Positions 8,246-17,731 of a DNA stretch of 64,000 bases are shown piece after piece. Under the pieces are notes generated by a model. The model was not told the origin of the DNA. It saw nothing but the letters and a program-made list of their open reading frames with translations, and made no database searches. The first letter of the stretch is position 1; every line of letters starts with the position of its first letter. The stretch is from Paenibacillus timonensis (GTDB lineage: Bacteria > Bacillota > Bacilli > Paenibacillales > Paenibacillaceae), in assembly GCF_022427145.1 (NCBI RefSeq), contig NZ_JAKSXN010000010.1, positions 1-64,000 of the forward strand, given 5' to 3'. The translations under genes were made by a program, and so were the position numbers.

Positions 8246-9325
8246 CTATGGATGGGTTGCCAACGCCTCCGATGAGCCGTCGATGACGGTACGGCCGGTG
8301 TCGGTAAAGGCGGGAACCTGCTCGCCGCGGGCCAGCCGAAGCAGTTGGCCGACCAGCAGACCGCCCCAGCCCTCCTCATTTTGCGAAAGCACGGAAGTAA
8401 TTTGTCCGTTGCGCAGACCTTCCTTCATTTCCGGCGTCATATGAAAAGCGACGGCATAGCGGTTGAGCCCCATCGCTTTCCAGACGAGCACCGAGGCGGA
8501 GCTGGAGGTGAGATCGGTCGAGATGAAGGCGTCGAAGTGGGGATGGGCATCGATCATGGCCTCCAGATCGGCCAGCGCTTTGCCGTCGTCTCCCTCGTCA
8601 TGGCGCACCTCTAACACCTGGATATTCGTTTCGCCATGCAAGAAATTCAGCAAACCCTGCAGACGGTCCTGGTTCTGGCTCATCGACTGAACGCCGGACG
8701 CGACGAGGACCATGCCCTTGTTTTTCATCTTTTTCTTGATCACGCGGCCCATTTCCGCTCCGGCTTCCACGTTGTCCGTGCCGATATAAGCCGAACGCCG
8801 GCTGTCCGGGGCGTCCGATTCAAAGCAGATGACGGGAATTCCGGCGTCTACCGCCTTGTTGATGACCGGAGTGAGCGCGCCGGAGTCGATCGGGGAAATC
8901 GCGATTCCATCGACCTGCTGTTGAATCATCGTCTCCATCATATGGATTTGTTGTTCCGCGCTTACGGTTTCGGGAGCTTTAACGACAAGCCTCACGTTCT
9001 CGGGAGAGCCCGCCTCCTCCGCGAGCCGCGTGATTTCCTCATAAAAGGGATGCGCCATCGGATAGATGATGCCGAAGATGAATTTCGGCGCCTGGAGCTG
9101 CGGGGGAGCCGTAGGCGTATGGACTGTGGAGGGTGCGGTGGTCGATGCTGTTTCGATTGCGCCTCCACCTTCCGTCGCGGGGGACGACGCCCCATGGCAT
9201 CCCGTGAGCGACAGAACCAACAGCGAACCTAAAACTGGCCAAAAGGCATGTGCGTTCACCAGCCCCCCTAACCAAGCGATCCCTTTCGAAAGATTATTCC
9301 ATCGACCCTGAGACGGCACGATCAT
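8246..9325 (-). CDS. Sugar-binding lipoprotein, likely sensory partner of the two-component system
   Basis: A 359-residue periplasmic binding protein of the ribose/galactose type (peripla_BP_4). It has a lipoprotein signal with LSLTGC, lipid-modified Cys at about 43. The sequence then holds two lobes, with the typical DGIAISPID and GIPVICFESDAPDS segments. The start at 9325 has AAGGGGGGAA upstream and lies inside the last codons of the response regulator gene (32-nt overlap). No permease is encoded on this strand. The operon order kinase, regulator, binding protein suggests it presents a sugar to the kinase, as XylFII does for LytS/YesN in Clostridium beijerinckii. That role is inferred. Confidence 0.75.
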   Translation of the reverse strand: MIVPSQGRWNNLSKGIAWLGGLVNAHAFWPVLGSLLVLSLTGCHGASSPATEGGGAIETASTTAPSTVHTPTAPPQLQAPKFIFGIIYPMAHPFYEEITRLAEEAGSPENVRLVVKAPETVSAEQQIHMMETMIQQQVDGIAISPIDSGALTPVINKAVDAGIPVICFESDAPDSRRSAYIGTDNVEAGAEMGRVIKKKMKNKGMVLVASGVQSMSQNQDRLQGLLNFLHGETNIQVLEVRHDEGDDGKALADLEAMIDAHPHFDAFISTDLTSSSASVLVWKAMGLNRYAVAFHMTPEMKEGLRNGQITSVLSQNEEGWGGLLVGQLLRLARGEQVPAFTDTGRTVIDGSSEALATHP

Positions 9326-10961
9326 GCGATTCCCCCCTTGCAATGCGAACGCTGGTCCGGGCGGAGGACATTGCGCCATGCTTGCGGAATTCGGTCGTCG
9401 TCATCCCGGTCACCCGCTTGAACAGGTTCGAGAAATAATGCGGATCGCTATATCCGACCTGACAAGCGATTTCATACGTTTTGCACTGCGTCGACTGCAG
9501 CAGCTCCATCGCTTTACGAATCCTCGTTTCCGTCAAAAATTCAATAAAGGTCTGACCGGTTTCCTGACTGAAAATTTTGCTAAGATGGCTCGGGCTCATG
9601 TTGACGTGCTCGGCGGCATGCTGCAAGGAAATATAACTTTTGTCATGATTGGCCGTGATATATTCCTTGACCCGATGAAGCAGGTCAGCGTAACGATCGG
9701 CGGATCTTGCGCGCCACAGCCAGAACTGTTCCACCAGGTGGGTCAAATAAACGCAGGCTTCCTCCCAGCAGCGCACCGCTTCGATCCGTCCCTGAAACGC
9801 GCGAAGGCTTTGTTCGGAGTCGCCGGCTCCCCGGACGGACTCTTCGGCAACCTTGAACACTTCCAACGTCAGATCGTTCAGGATATAGTAACCGGTTAGG
9901 GTTGCATCCCAATCGATCGGTTGAAGCACGGCGGCGAATTCGGGGATGAAGGAGGACAGCTCCCGGGAGGTTCCGATCTTGAGAAACCGAATGAAGGCCT
10001 GCCGGTCCAATAAAATGTTGTGCTGAATGGAGCTGCGCGTCACCTCCAGCAGGTTTTGCCGGTTTTGCCGCGTAAGCCGCTGCCAGTGCAACGATTCCTC
10101 CGCTTCAAGAAAGGAGAGATGAATGCCCTGGATGCGTTCATGGCCCGATCCGATTCCAAGGGAGAGCGGGAAACGGCAGGCCGTCTCTTCGAGGAGGGCC
10201 AGCATTCGGCGAAAGGGGTCCAAAACCTGCTTGGCCGCACTTTCCGTATCCCCTTTGACAATATATACCGTCTTGGTGCGGCTGGCCGGATACTGCAGCA
10301 TTTGACCACGGGCGCACTCCAGCCGAACGTGCTCCAGCAGATCCATCCATTCCATGCCGCCTGCGGCATCCATGACTTCGGACGGTTCCATAGGACGCAT
10401 ATCGGTAATGGCTACGGCGTACCAGCGGGCGACAAGCGGAACCGACAAATGCTCGGCCGATTGAATAGCCTCGGGCGCCGACAATAGTCCGCCGCATAAA
10501 TCGCTTAACAATTTATGCTGTGAATTGCCGGCTTTCTCCAGCTCTCGGCGCATCAATTCGGCGAGCCGGTCCTTTTCGTTTCGCTCCTGATCGATTTTGT
10601 CGCTTACCCCGCGAAGCAGACCAACCAGATCCGAGGCGCTGATCGGCTTCAGGCAATACTCCTCGACTCCGAGGCTGAGCGCCTTTCTGGCATAATCGAA
10701 TTCTCCGTGTCCGCTCAGAATAATGATTTTGATCTGAGGGAATTTGGAACGCACCACGTCACATAACTCGAGGCCGTTCATGAACGGCATTTTGATGTCC
10801 GTGATCAAGATATCGGGCTGCAGCTGCTCGATCATCGGCAGAGCGAGCTCCCCGTCGGAGGCGTCGCCGAGATAATGGAAGCCTTCCCGTTCCCACGGAA
10901 CGCAATCCCGAATGTTCTCTCTGACGAGAATTTCATCATCGACGAGCAGCACTTTCTTCAT
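9294..10961 (-). CDS. YesN-type response regulator with AraC DNA-binding domain
   Basis: A 555-residue regulator. The receiver domain (1-120) has the acidic pair DD at 8-9, phospho-acceptor D55 (ITDIKMP), S83 and K105. The middle region (about 150-420) is the variable linker of the YesN group. The C-terminal AraC-type double helix-turn-helix spans about 430-540, with the IACQVGYSDPHYFSNLFKR signature. It should bind the promoter region of the divergent ABC operon after phosphorylation by the kinase next to it. It overlaps the kinase gene by 26 nt upstream and the binding-protein gene downstream. Confidence 0.9.
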   Translation of the reverse strand: MKKVLLVDDEILVRENIRDCVPWEREGFHYLGDASDGELALPMIEQLQPDILITDIKMPFMNGLELCDVVRSKFPQIKIIILSGHGEFDYARKALSLGVEEYCLKPISASDLVGLLRGVSDKIDQERNEKDRLAELMRRELEKAGNSQHKLLSDLCGGLLSAPEAIQSAEHLSVPLVARWYAVAITDMRPMEPSEVMDAAGGMEWMDLLEHVRLECARGQMLQYPASRTKTVYIVKGDTESAAKQVLDPFRRMLALLEETACRFPLSLGIGSGHERIQGIHLSFLEAEESLHWQRLTRQNRQNLLEVTRSSIQHNILLDRQAFIRFLKIGTSRELSSFIPEFAAVLQPIDWDATLTGYYILNDLTLEVFKVAEESVRGAGDSEQSLRAFQGRIEAVRCWEEACVYLTHLVEQFWLWRARSADRYADLLHRVKEYITANHDKSYISLQHAAEHVNMSPSHLSKIFSQETGQTFIEFLTETRIRKAMELLQSTQCKTYEIACQVGYSDPHYFSNLFKRVTGMTTTEFRKHGAMSSARTSVRIARGESHDRAVSGSME

Positions 10962-12765
10962 CGGTCCTTCCTCCTTGCCCTTTTGGAATGGTTATCGTTA
11001 CGGTCGTTCCTTCCCCGGCAACGCTGTCGATCCGAACCCCGTAGGATTCTCCGTAAAAAAGCTTGATCCGCTGATGGACGTTATGAAGGCCAAATCCGCC
11101 TGACACTTCTTCGCCGGTTTCCACGGGCAGGCGTCCGTTCAACAAATCGCGGCGCAGCCGCTCAAGCTTATCGGAAGGCATTCCGCATCCGTTGTCCCGT
11201 ACCGTAAGCTGGAGCTCGCATGCCGCGGTTTCCTGGGCCGACACCGTGATCATCCCTTTGCCCCGTTTATTTTTGATGCCGTGATACAGCGCATTTTCCA
11301 CGATCGGCTGGAGTGTCATTTTGAGAACGGGGCAGGGGAGAAGATACGGCTCTACCTCGATCCGGTATTCCAAAATATCGCGATACCTCATCTGTTGGAT
11401 AATCAGGTAGCTGTGGACGTGCTCGATTTCTTTCTCCAGGGGAATCCAGTCGCGCCCTCGGTTTAAACTGATGCGGAAGAGGCGGGAGAGCGATTGCACC
11501 AACGTGATGACCCGGTCGTTTTTGCCGGCTTCCGCCATCCACAAGATCGAATCGAGCGTATTGTACAGGAAGTGGGGGTTAATCTGAGCTTGCAAGGCGC
11601 GCAATTCGGCTTTCTTCATCTCTTCCTGCTCCCGGATGCTTTGCTCGAGCAGGGTCTTGATTTTTCCCAGCATGATGTTATAGCTGCGTCCCAACTCGGC
11701 GACTTCATCGTTGCCTGCGGGCGTGACCTTTGATTCCAGAAAGCCGGACGCGGCAAGCTTCATCTTGTTTTTCAGCAGCTTGAGCGGGCGTGTAAGCCGG
11801 GAGGAGATGAAGAAGTGCAATGAAACGGCGAATAAAATGCTCAGCGCCACGCTGACGATAATCAATTGCCGAATCGAATCGGCCTCTTTGACGATTTCGC
11901 GCAAGTGGACCTGGCCGATGATTTTCCAGCCTGCGGCCTGGGGGGAGGAGGCGAAAATAAATTTCGGCCCGCCGTCCGATTTGTCCACATAGCTGCTTAA
12001 AGCGCCGGTAGCCATGCGGGCCAAGACGTCCCGCTCCGGCAGGACTTGATCCGGGACGAGCCCCGAGGGCATGAAGATCGGACGCCCGCTGGCGTCGACG
12101 ATATAAAAAAATCCCGTCTTTCCCACCTTGACCTCGTCGCAAAACCGGCTTACGGCAGACGCATCCACCTCGATGACGATGAAACCGATCGTTTCGTGCG
12201 TGATCCGCTGCTTGACGGCGGCCATGATCGAAATGGCGGGTTTTTCCCGAAGACCGTCGGGATGATCCAGTGCCAAGGCGTCGAGCGGAGGGACGGTGAG
12301 CACGACGTCGGGGTTGTCGATTAAATAGGCAAAATGGGGATTGCGCAGCGGGTTTTTATCCAGCACAAAAACGCCACGCCGCTCGCTGATGCCCCTTCCG
12401 TACAAGTTGATCATGGTGATGTTCAGGACGCTTTCGTATTTGTAGGTTTGACGGTAGGAATCGATCGTCCGCAGGATCTCTTTGGCATCTTCATACGCGT
12501 CGTTTTGCGAGTAGAGAAAATGCAGCACCTGGGAATGGTTGCCGAGTTCGAGCAATTTGCTGCTGTCGGTGAACAACGTCCCCAGGCTTCGCGCCAGTTG
12601 ATCCGCCGTGAGCACAGCGCTGGCTTTGCTGTTTTCGTAAACCGTGTTGTAGGATTTCTGATAAGCGACCAGCCCGATTCCGATGAGCGGAATGACGGTC
12701 AGGCACAGGAACATCAGGAGAAGTTTCGCGCGCAGGCTGGAGGAGATCCAATTGATCAGCTTCAT
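10936..12765 (-). CDS. YesM-type sensor histidine kinase
   Basis: A 609-residue kinase. A membrane helix at about 10-32 is followed by a double-Cache extracellular sensor (about 35-275) and a second helix near 282-302. HAMP comes next, then the His_kinase domain with the phospho-acceptor in QINPHFLYNTLDS, and a HATPase domain with ENALYHGIKN, DNGCGM and GFGLHNV. Start ATG 12765 gives the family-typical N-terminus; ATG 12804, with AAGGGGG 12 nt upstream, is an alternative adding 13 residues. It phosphorylates the overlapping YesN-type regulator. The three-gene operon is divergent from the sugar importer. Confidence 0.88.
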   Translation of the reverse strand: MKLINWISSSLRAKLLLMFLCLTVIPLIGIGLVAYQKSYNTVYENSKASAVLTADQLARSLGTLFTDSSKLLELGNHSQVLHFLYSQNDAYEDAKEILRTIDSYRQTYKYESVLNITMINLYGRGISERRGVFVLDKNPLRNPHFAYLIDNPDVVLTVPPLDALALDHPDGLREKPAISIMAAVKQRITHETIGFIVIEVDASAVSRFCDEVKVGKTGFFYIVDASGRPIFMPSGLVPDQVLPERDVLARMATGALSSYVDKSDGGPKFIFASSPQAAGWKIIGQVHLREIVKEADSIRQLIIVSVALSILFAVSLHFFISSRLTRPLKLLKNKMKLAASGFLESKVTPAGNDEVAELGRSYNIMLGKIKTLLEQSIREQEEMKKAELRALQAQINPHFLYNTLDSILWMAEAGKNDRVITLVQSLSRLFRISLNRGRDWIPLEKEIEHVHSYLIIQQMRYRDILEYRIEVEPYLLPCPVLKMTLQPIVENALYHGIKNKRGKGMITVSAQETAACELQLTVRDNGCGMPSDKLERLRRDLLNGRLPVETGEEVSGGFGLHNVHQRIKLFYGESYGVRIDSVAGEGTTVTITIPKGQGGRTDEESAARR

Positions 12766-12949
12766 GGGAGGCCTGCCTTTCAAGAAGGGCTCTTTTGATC
12801 CCATATTATGAAGCAACCCCCTTGAAAACGCAATCATTCATAAAAAATCAAAAGATCGCCGCAAAAAAACAAACCGGACCGGCGTCAGCGCGGCAAAGAA
12901 ACGAAAGAAAACGCAAACGACCGCGATCATCCTCCGTATCCTGCAGAAA

Positions 12950-12966
12950 TGAAAGCGTTTTATAAT
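12950..12966 (+). promoter_or_regulatory. -10 region of the ytfQ operon overlapped by a cre-like site
   Basis: TATAAT at 12961-12966 is followed 47 bp later by the start codon. TGAAAGCGTTTTAT at 12950-12963 matches the CcpA catabolite-response element well except for the last two bases. The position over the -10 would suit glucose repression. No good -35 is visible, consistent with an activator-dependent promoter. Confidence 0.4.
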
Positions 12967-13013
12967 CAGGGCACGCCAGACAATGGTGATCCAAAAAGGG
13001 GAGGAATTTGATC

Positions 13014-14084
13014 ATGGTTTCATTCAAAAAATCCGGATTGATTGTAGCGGCTTCTTTATTGCTGCTCTTTGCTTCCGCTTGCGGCGGCAGCGGCTCAGGC
13101 GCGAATGCCAAGGAGCCGGCGAATAACGGCGGCAAACCGGCGGAGCAAACCAATTCGACAAACAGCGCAACGACGGAGAATGCGAAGGACACAACCACGG
13201 AGAGCAAACAAATCGTGCTCGGATTTTCGCAGGTCGGAGCGGAGAGCGGGTGGAGAACGGCGAACACGAAATCGATCCAGGAATCGGCCAAAGAAGCCGG
13301 CATCGATCTGAAATTCTCTGACGCCCAGCAGAAGCAGGAAAACCAGATTAAAGCGATTCGTACCTTCATCCAGCAGAAGGTGGATGTCATCGCCTTTTCG
13401 CCGGTGGTGGAGTCGGGCTGGGATACCGTGCTGAAGGAGGCCAAGGATGCCGGGATTCCGGTGATTCTGACCGACAGAGCGGTCGATTCGCCTGACGACA
13501 CGCTGTATAAGACGTTCATCGGTTCCGACTTCGTGGAAGAGGGACGCCGGGCTGGACAATGGCTGCTCGACCAATACAAGGACTCGACCGAGGAGGTCAA
13601 TATCGTGGAGCTCCAGGGAACGACCGGTTCCGCGCCGGCGATTGACCGCCAGAAGGGCTTCGCGGAAGTGATTGCGTCGAATCCCAATCTGAAGGTGATC
13701 GCTTCGCAAACGGGTGACTTTACCCGGGCGAAAGGGAAAGAAGTCATGCAGTCCTTCCTGAAGGCGAACAAGAAGATCGATGTGCTGTACGCCCACAACG
13801 ACGATATGGGGCTTGGCGCCATCCAGGCCATTGAAGCGGCCGGTTTGAAACCGGGCAAGGATATCATCATTATCACGGTGGACGGCGTCAAGGACGGGTT
13901 CGTCGCGGCGAGCGAAGGCAAGATCAATTTTATCGTGGAATGTAACCCGTTGCTGGGACCCCAGCTGATGCAAGCCGTTCAGGATGTCGTCGCCGGCAAG
14001 GAAATCGAGAAGCGGATCGTGACCGAAGAGGGTGTGTTTACGTCCGAAGACGCCAAACGCGAGCTGCCTAACCGGAAGTATTAA
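13014..14084 (+). CDS. ytfQ: YtfQ-like sugar-binding lipoprotein
   Basis: A 356-residue binding protein. Lipobox FASAC with Cys at about 23. The mature part is close to E. coli YtfQ: GFSQVGAESGWR, QQKQENQIKAIR, YAHNDDMGLGAIQA and a C-terminal NRKY. YtfQ binds galactofuranose in the periplasm; here it would be membrane-tethered outside the cell. The ATG at 13014 is preferred over TTG 13008 because GGGGAGG has 9-nt spacing to it. First gene of the ytfQ-ytfR-ytfT-yjfF operon; only 5 nt separate it from ytfR. Confidence 0.85.
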   Translation: MVSFKKSGLIVAASLLLLFASACGGSGSGANAKEPANNGGKPAEQTNSTNSATTENAKDTTTESKQIVLGFSQVGAESGWRTANTKSIQESAKEAGIDLKFSDAQQKQENQIKAIRTFIQQKVDVIAFSPVVESGWDTVLKEAKDAGIPVILTDRAVDSPDDTLYKTFIGSDFVEEGRRAGQWLLDQYKDSTEEVNIVELQGTTGSAPAIDRQKGFAEVIASNPNLKVIASQTGDFTRAKGKEVMQSFLKANKKIDVLYAHNDDMGLGAIQAIEAAGLKPGKDIIIITVDGVKDGFVAASEGKINFIVECNPLLGPQLMQAVQDVVAGKEIEKRIVTEEGVFTSEDAKRELPNRKY

Positions 14085-14089
14085 GCGAG

Positions 14090-15619
14090 ATGACGGATAT
14101 GGAACTTATGGAACCGATTCTGCACATGTCGGGGATCCATAAAACGTTTCCCGGCGTAAAAGCATTGAAAAACGTGGATTTCCGGCTGTTTCCCGGTGAG
14201 GTGCATGCGCTGATGGGCGAGAATGGTGCCGGCAAATCGACCTTGATCAAGGTGCTGACCGGGGTTTATGCCGCGGACCATGGGCTTGTGGAGATGGAAG
14301 GGAAGCCGGTCAGGGTGCATAGTCCCCAGGAGGCGCAGCTTGCAGGCATCAGCACCGTGTACCAGGAGATCAACCTTTGCCCGAACTTGTCCGTTGCGGA
14401 AAACATGTATATCGGTCACGAACCGTACCGGTTCGGCCGGGTCCGTTGGAAAGAAATGAACCTGAACGCGGAGCGTCTGCTTAAGGAAAGGCTGAACTTG
14501 GACATCGACGTGACCCGTCCGCTCGAATTTTATTCGGTCGCGGTTCAGCAGTTGATTGCCATTGCGCGGGCGCTCAGCATTTCCGCCAAAGTGTTGATCC
14601 TGGACGAACCGACCTCCAGCTTGGACGAGAGCGAGGTCCAGCAGTTATTTGCCATTATGCGGAAGCTGAAGCGGGAAGGGCTGGCGATCTTGTTCGTCAC
14701 GCATTTTCTGGATCAGGTCTACGAAATCTCCGACCGGATTACGATCCTTCGCGGCGGGGAGTTCATGGGGGAATCCCTTGTGAGCGAGCTTCCCCGGATC
14801 GAGTTGGTCTCGAAGATGATCGGCAAGGAACTGGAGTTGCTGGAGGAGTTCCCCAACTCTGCGGAGGACGGCGGCAAGCCGGAGGGGAAATGGCTGCTTA
14901 ACGCGGTGGGATTGGGGAAGCAAGGTTCGATTGAGCCCTTTGATTTGCAGATTCACCAGGGAGAGATTGTCGGATTGGCCGGGTTGCTTGGCTCCGGCCG
15001 GACCGAGATGGCCCGGCTCCTCTTCGGGGCGGACCGGCGCGATCAGGGAAGCCTCGAAACGGCCGGCGGCGGGAGTATCCACTCCCCCCGTCAGGCCATC
15101 GACGAAGGCATCGCCTTTTGCTCCGAGAATCGGAAAAAGGAAGGTATTATCGATGATTTGACCGTCCGGGAAAACATCGTATTGGCGCTTCAGGCGGCCA
15201 AGGGATGGTTCCGCGCGATTCCGCGCAAGCGACAGGAAGAAATCGCGGAGGAGTACATCCGCCTGCTGAATATTCACCCGCCCGATTCGGAGCAATTGAT
15301 CCGCAACCTGAGCGGGGGGAACCAGCAGAAGGTTCTGCTGGCCCGCTGGCTGGTGACCGAGCCCAAGCTGCTCATTCTGGATGAGCCTACACGCGGAATC
15401 GACATCGGCGCCAAGACGGAAATTCAGAAACTGGTATTGACGCTGGCAGAGAAGGGGATGAGCGTGTTGTTCATCTCCTCCGAGCTGGAGGAAGTGCTTC
15501 GGGTGAGCGATCGGATTGCCGTGCTCCGCGACCGCCGAAAGGTGAAAGAGATGAGGGGCGCCGAAATGAATCAACAGCAGGTGATGCAGGCGATCGCTGG
15601 AGGGGAGAAGGGAAAATGA
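14090..15619 (+). CDS. ytfR: YtfR-like sugar ABC transporter ATPase
   Basis: A 509-residue double ATPase. The N-terminal domain has Walker A GENGAGKST (about 43-51) and Walker B LILDEPTSSLD. The C-terminal domain has the altered P-loop GLLGSGRTE, the signature LSGGNQQK and LILDEPTRGID. VTHFLDQVYEISDRIT and PFDLQIHQGEIVGLAG are shared with E. coli YtfR, the galactofuranose importer ATPase. The N-terminal ABC signature is weak (FYSVAVQQ), normal for this family. Its stop overlaps the ytfT start (ATGA). Confidence 0.88.
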   Translation: MTDMELMEPILHMSGIHKTFPGVKALKNVDFRLFPGEVHALMGENGAGKSTLIKVLTGVYAADHGLVEMEGKPVRVHSPQEAQLAGISTVYQEINLCPNLSVAENMYIGHEPYRFGRVRWKEMNLNAERLLKERLNLDIDVTRPLEFYSVAVQQLIAIARALSISAKVLILDEPTSSLDESEVQQLFAIMRKLKREGLAILFVTHFLDQVYEISDRITILRGGEFMGESLVSELPRIELVSKMIGKELELLEEFPNSAEDGGKPEGKWLLNAVGLGKQGSIEPFDLQIHQGEIVGLAGLLGSGRTEMARLLFGADRRDQGSLETAGGGSIHSPRQAIDEGIAFCSENRKKEGIIDDLTVRENIVLALQAAKGWFRAIPRKRQEEIAEEYIRLLNIHPPDSEQLIRNLSGGNQQKVLLARWLVTEPKLLILDEPTRGIDIGAKTEIQKLVLTLAEKGMSVLFISSELEEVLRVSDRIAVLRDRRKVKEMRGAEMNQQQVMQAIAGGEKGK

Positions 15620-16644
15620 AGCATCGTTTGGTATGGCCTTTGTTGGTGCTCGCCTTGCTGCTGCTCTTTAATCTGATTTATTCGCCGGACTTCTTCTCGA
15701 TCAAGGTGCGGGACGGCCATCTGTACGGCAGTCTGATCGATATCTTGAATTTTGGTTCCCCGCTGATTCTCGTGGCGATCGGGATGACCTTGGTCATCGC
15801 CACCGGCGGCATCGATCTCTCCGTGGGCTCGGTCGTGGCGATTGCGGGAGCGATGGCCTGTTTGCAGATTAGCCAGTCGGTGGACCCGAACAGCTTGATC
15901 TCCGTGCTGGCCGCGGCCGGCCTTGCGCTCGTTCTGTCCATCATGCTTGGCCTCTGGAACGGATTTCTCGTTTCCCGGATCGGCATTCAGCCCATCATCG
16001 CCACCTTGGTCTTGATGGTCGCCGGACGTGGCATCGCCCAGTTGATCACAAACGGCCAGATCATCACGGTACAGAGCCCGAAGTATCAGTATCTGGGGGC
16101 GGGTTTTTTGTTCTCGCTGCCGTTTTCGATCTTTGTCGTAGCGGTGGTGTTCGCGGCCGCATCCCTGCTGACCCGCAAAACCGCGCTGGGCCTGTTTATC
16201 GAGGCGGTCGGCTGCAAGCCGACCGCCAGCCGGTTGGCAGGCGTCCGGTCACGGACGGTTACTTTGGCCGTGTATTCGTTCTGCGGCTTATGCGCGGGGA
16301 TGGCCGGCCTGCTGCTCAGCTCCAACGTTTCGAGCGCCGACGGGAACAATGCCGGGCAATGGTACGAGCTGGACGCGATTTTGGCCGTCGTTATCGGTGG
16401 TACCTCGCTGAACGGCGGCCGCTTCCACTTGGCGGGAACGCTGGTGGGGGCGCTTATTATCCAGACGCTGACGACGACGATTTACATGGTGGGCGTGCCG
16501 CCGGAAATCACCTTAGTGGTTAAGGCCGTTGTGGTGCTCGCGGTTTGTTTGATTCAGTCGGATCAATTCCGGGCTGCCCTGGGCGGGAAACGGAAACCAG
16601 GAACGCCGGCCGCAGCGAAACCGGGGGTGAAGCCGCATGCTTAA
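15616..16644 (+). CDS. ytfT: YtfT-like sugar ABC transporter permease
   Basis: A 342-residue permease of the RbsC/BPD_transp_2 family with 8-10 membrane segments. Family marks are ATGGIDLSVGSVVAI near residues 56-70 and LDAILAVVIGGTSLNGG near 252-268. The N-terminal VRDGHLYGSLIDILN matches the YtfT extracytoplasmic segment. It is paired with the YjfF-type permease that follows with an 8-nt overlap; the two should form a heterodimeric pore. Confidence 0.85.
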   Translation: MKHRLVWPLLVLALLLLFNLIYSPDFFSIKVRDGHLYGSLIDILNFGSPLILVAIGMTLVIATGGIDLSVGSVVAIAGAMACLQISQSVDPNSLISVLAAAGLALVLSIMLGLWNGFLVSRIGIQPIIATLVLMVAGRGIAQLITNGQIITVQSPKYQYLGAGFLFSLPFSIFVVAVVFAAASLLTRKTALGLFIEAVGCKPTASRLAGVRSRTVTLAVYSFCGLCAGMAGLLLSSNVSSADGNNAGQWYELDAILAVVIGGTSLNGGRFHLAGTLVGALIIQTLTTTIYMVGVPPEITLVVKAVVVLAVCLIQSDQFRAALGGKRKPGTPAAAKPGVKPHA

Positions 16645-17599
16645 GCGTAATTATATTCCGTTAGGGGTGACGATCGGCCTCTTCCTGTTGATGTTTATCG
16701 CCGGTTCGTTCCGGTATACGGGGTTCTTCTCCGGGCAGGTGCTGCTCAATCTGCTGATCGACAACGCTTTTCTGCTCATTACTGCGGTCGGCATGACCTT
16801 CGTGATCGTGTCCGGCGGGATCGATTTGTCCGTCGGCTCGGTGATCGCCTTGACGACGATGGTTTCCGCGAGCTTGCTGCAGCAGGGGTGGCCGCCTGCG
16901 CTTGTGATCTTGCTTGTTCTGACCATGGGCATCGTATTCGGAACGGCGATGGGGGCGGCGATCCATTATTTCAACATCCAGCCGTTTATCGTCACGCTGG
17001 CGGGGATGTTCCTGGCCCGCGGCCTGTGCTACGTCATCAGCATTAACACGATTACGATCGATAATGCCTTCTATACGGCGGTGGCCCAGACGAAGATCAA
17101 ATTGCCGGGCGATCATTTCGTATCGATTAGCGTCATCATCGCCCTGGTGGTAGTTGCCCTTGGCATTTACCTGGCCCACTACACGAAATTCGGGCGTAAC
17201 ACGTACGCCATCGGCGGAAGCGAGGCTTCTTCCTTGCTGATGGGGTTGCCGGTAGCCCGTACGAAAATAATGGTGTACGGCTTTAGCGGTTTATGCTCCG
17301 CGTTGGCCGGCGTCGTATTCACGTTCTATATGCTGTCCGGATACGGGCTTCACGCGAACGGAATGGAGCTCGATGTGATCGCTGCGGTGGTCATCGGCGG
17401 TACCTTGCTGACCGGCGGCGTTGGGTATGTGGTCGGCACCTTCTTCGGGGTTCTGATCCAGGGCGTCATTCAGACCATCATCAGCTTTGAAGGGACGCTC
17501 AGCTCCTGGTGGACGCGGATTGTCATCGGCATCCTGCTTCTGCTGTTCATTTTGTTGCAGCGGCTGCTAGGCGAGCGGCGCTTCGCCGAGCGAGGGTAA
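16637..17599 (+). CDS. yjfF: YjfF-like sugar ABC transporter permease
   Basis: A 320-residue permease of the same family. SGGIDLSVGSVIAL is near residues 56-69 and AAVVIGGTLLTGGVG near 250-264. FEGTLSSWWTRIVIGILL near the end matches E. coli YjfF closely. With YtfT it makes the membrane pore of the galactofuranose-type importer. A bidirectional terminator follows the stop. Confidence 0.85.
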   Translation: MLKRNYIPLGVTIGLFLLMFIAGSFRYTGFFSGQVLLNLLIDNAFLLITAVGMTFVIVSGGIDLSVGSVIALTTMVSASLLQQGWPPALVILLVLTMGIVFGTAMGAAIHYFNIQPFIVTLAGMFLARGLCYVISINTITIDNAFYTAVAQTKIKLPGDHFVSISVIIALVVVALGIYLAHYTKFGRNTYAIGGSEASSLLMGLPVARTKIMVYGFSGLCSALAGVVFTFYMLSGYGLHANGMELDVIAAVVIGGTLLTGGVGYVVGTFFGVLIQGVIQTIISFEGTLSSWWTRIVIGILLLLFILLQRLLGERRFAERG

Positions 17600-17623
17600 G
17601 GAGAATGAGGGGGATGCGCACGA

Positions 17624-17657
17624 AAAAAACCTGAGGCGAAACGCTCAGGTTTTTTTC
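17624..17657. terminator. Bidirectional terminator after yjfF
   Basis: AAAAAAACCTGAG and CTCAGGTTTTTTT form a perfect stem around GCGAAACG. It separates the importer operon from the second ytfQ-like gene, which should therefore have its own promoter. Confidence 0.85.
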
Positions 17658-17731
17658 GCTCTTTTCCAAAGAAATCGCTTGTGATAAGCTTCCGGTTAAT
17701 AGGGATGTCACGAAATAGGGGGAGACGAGTC

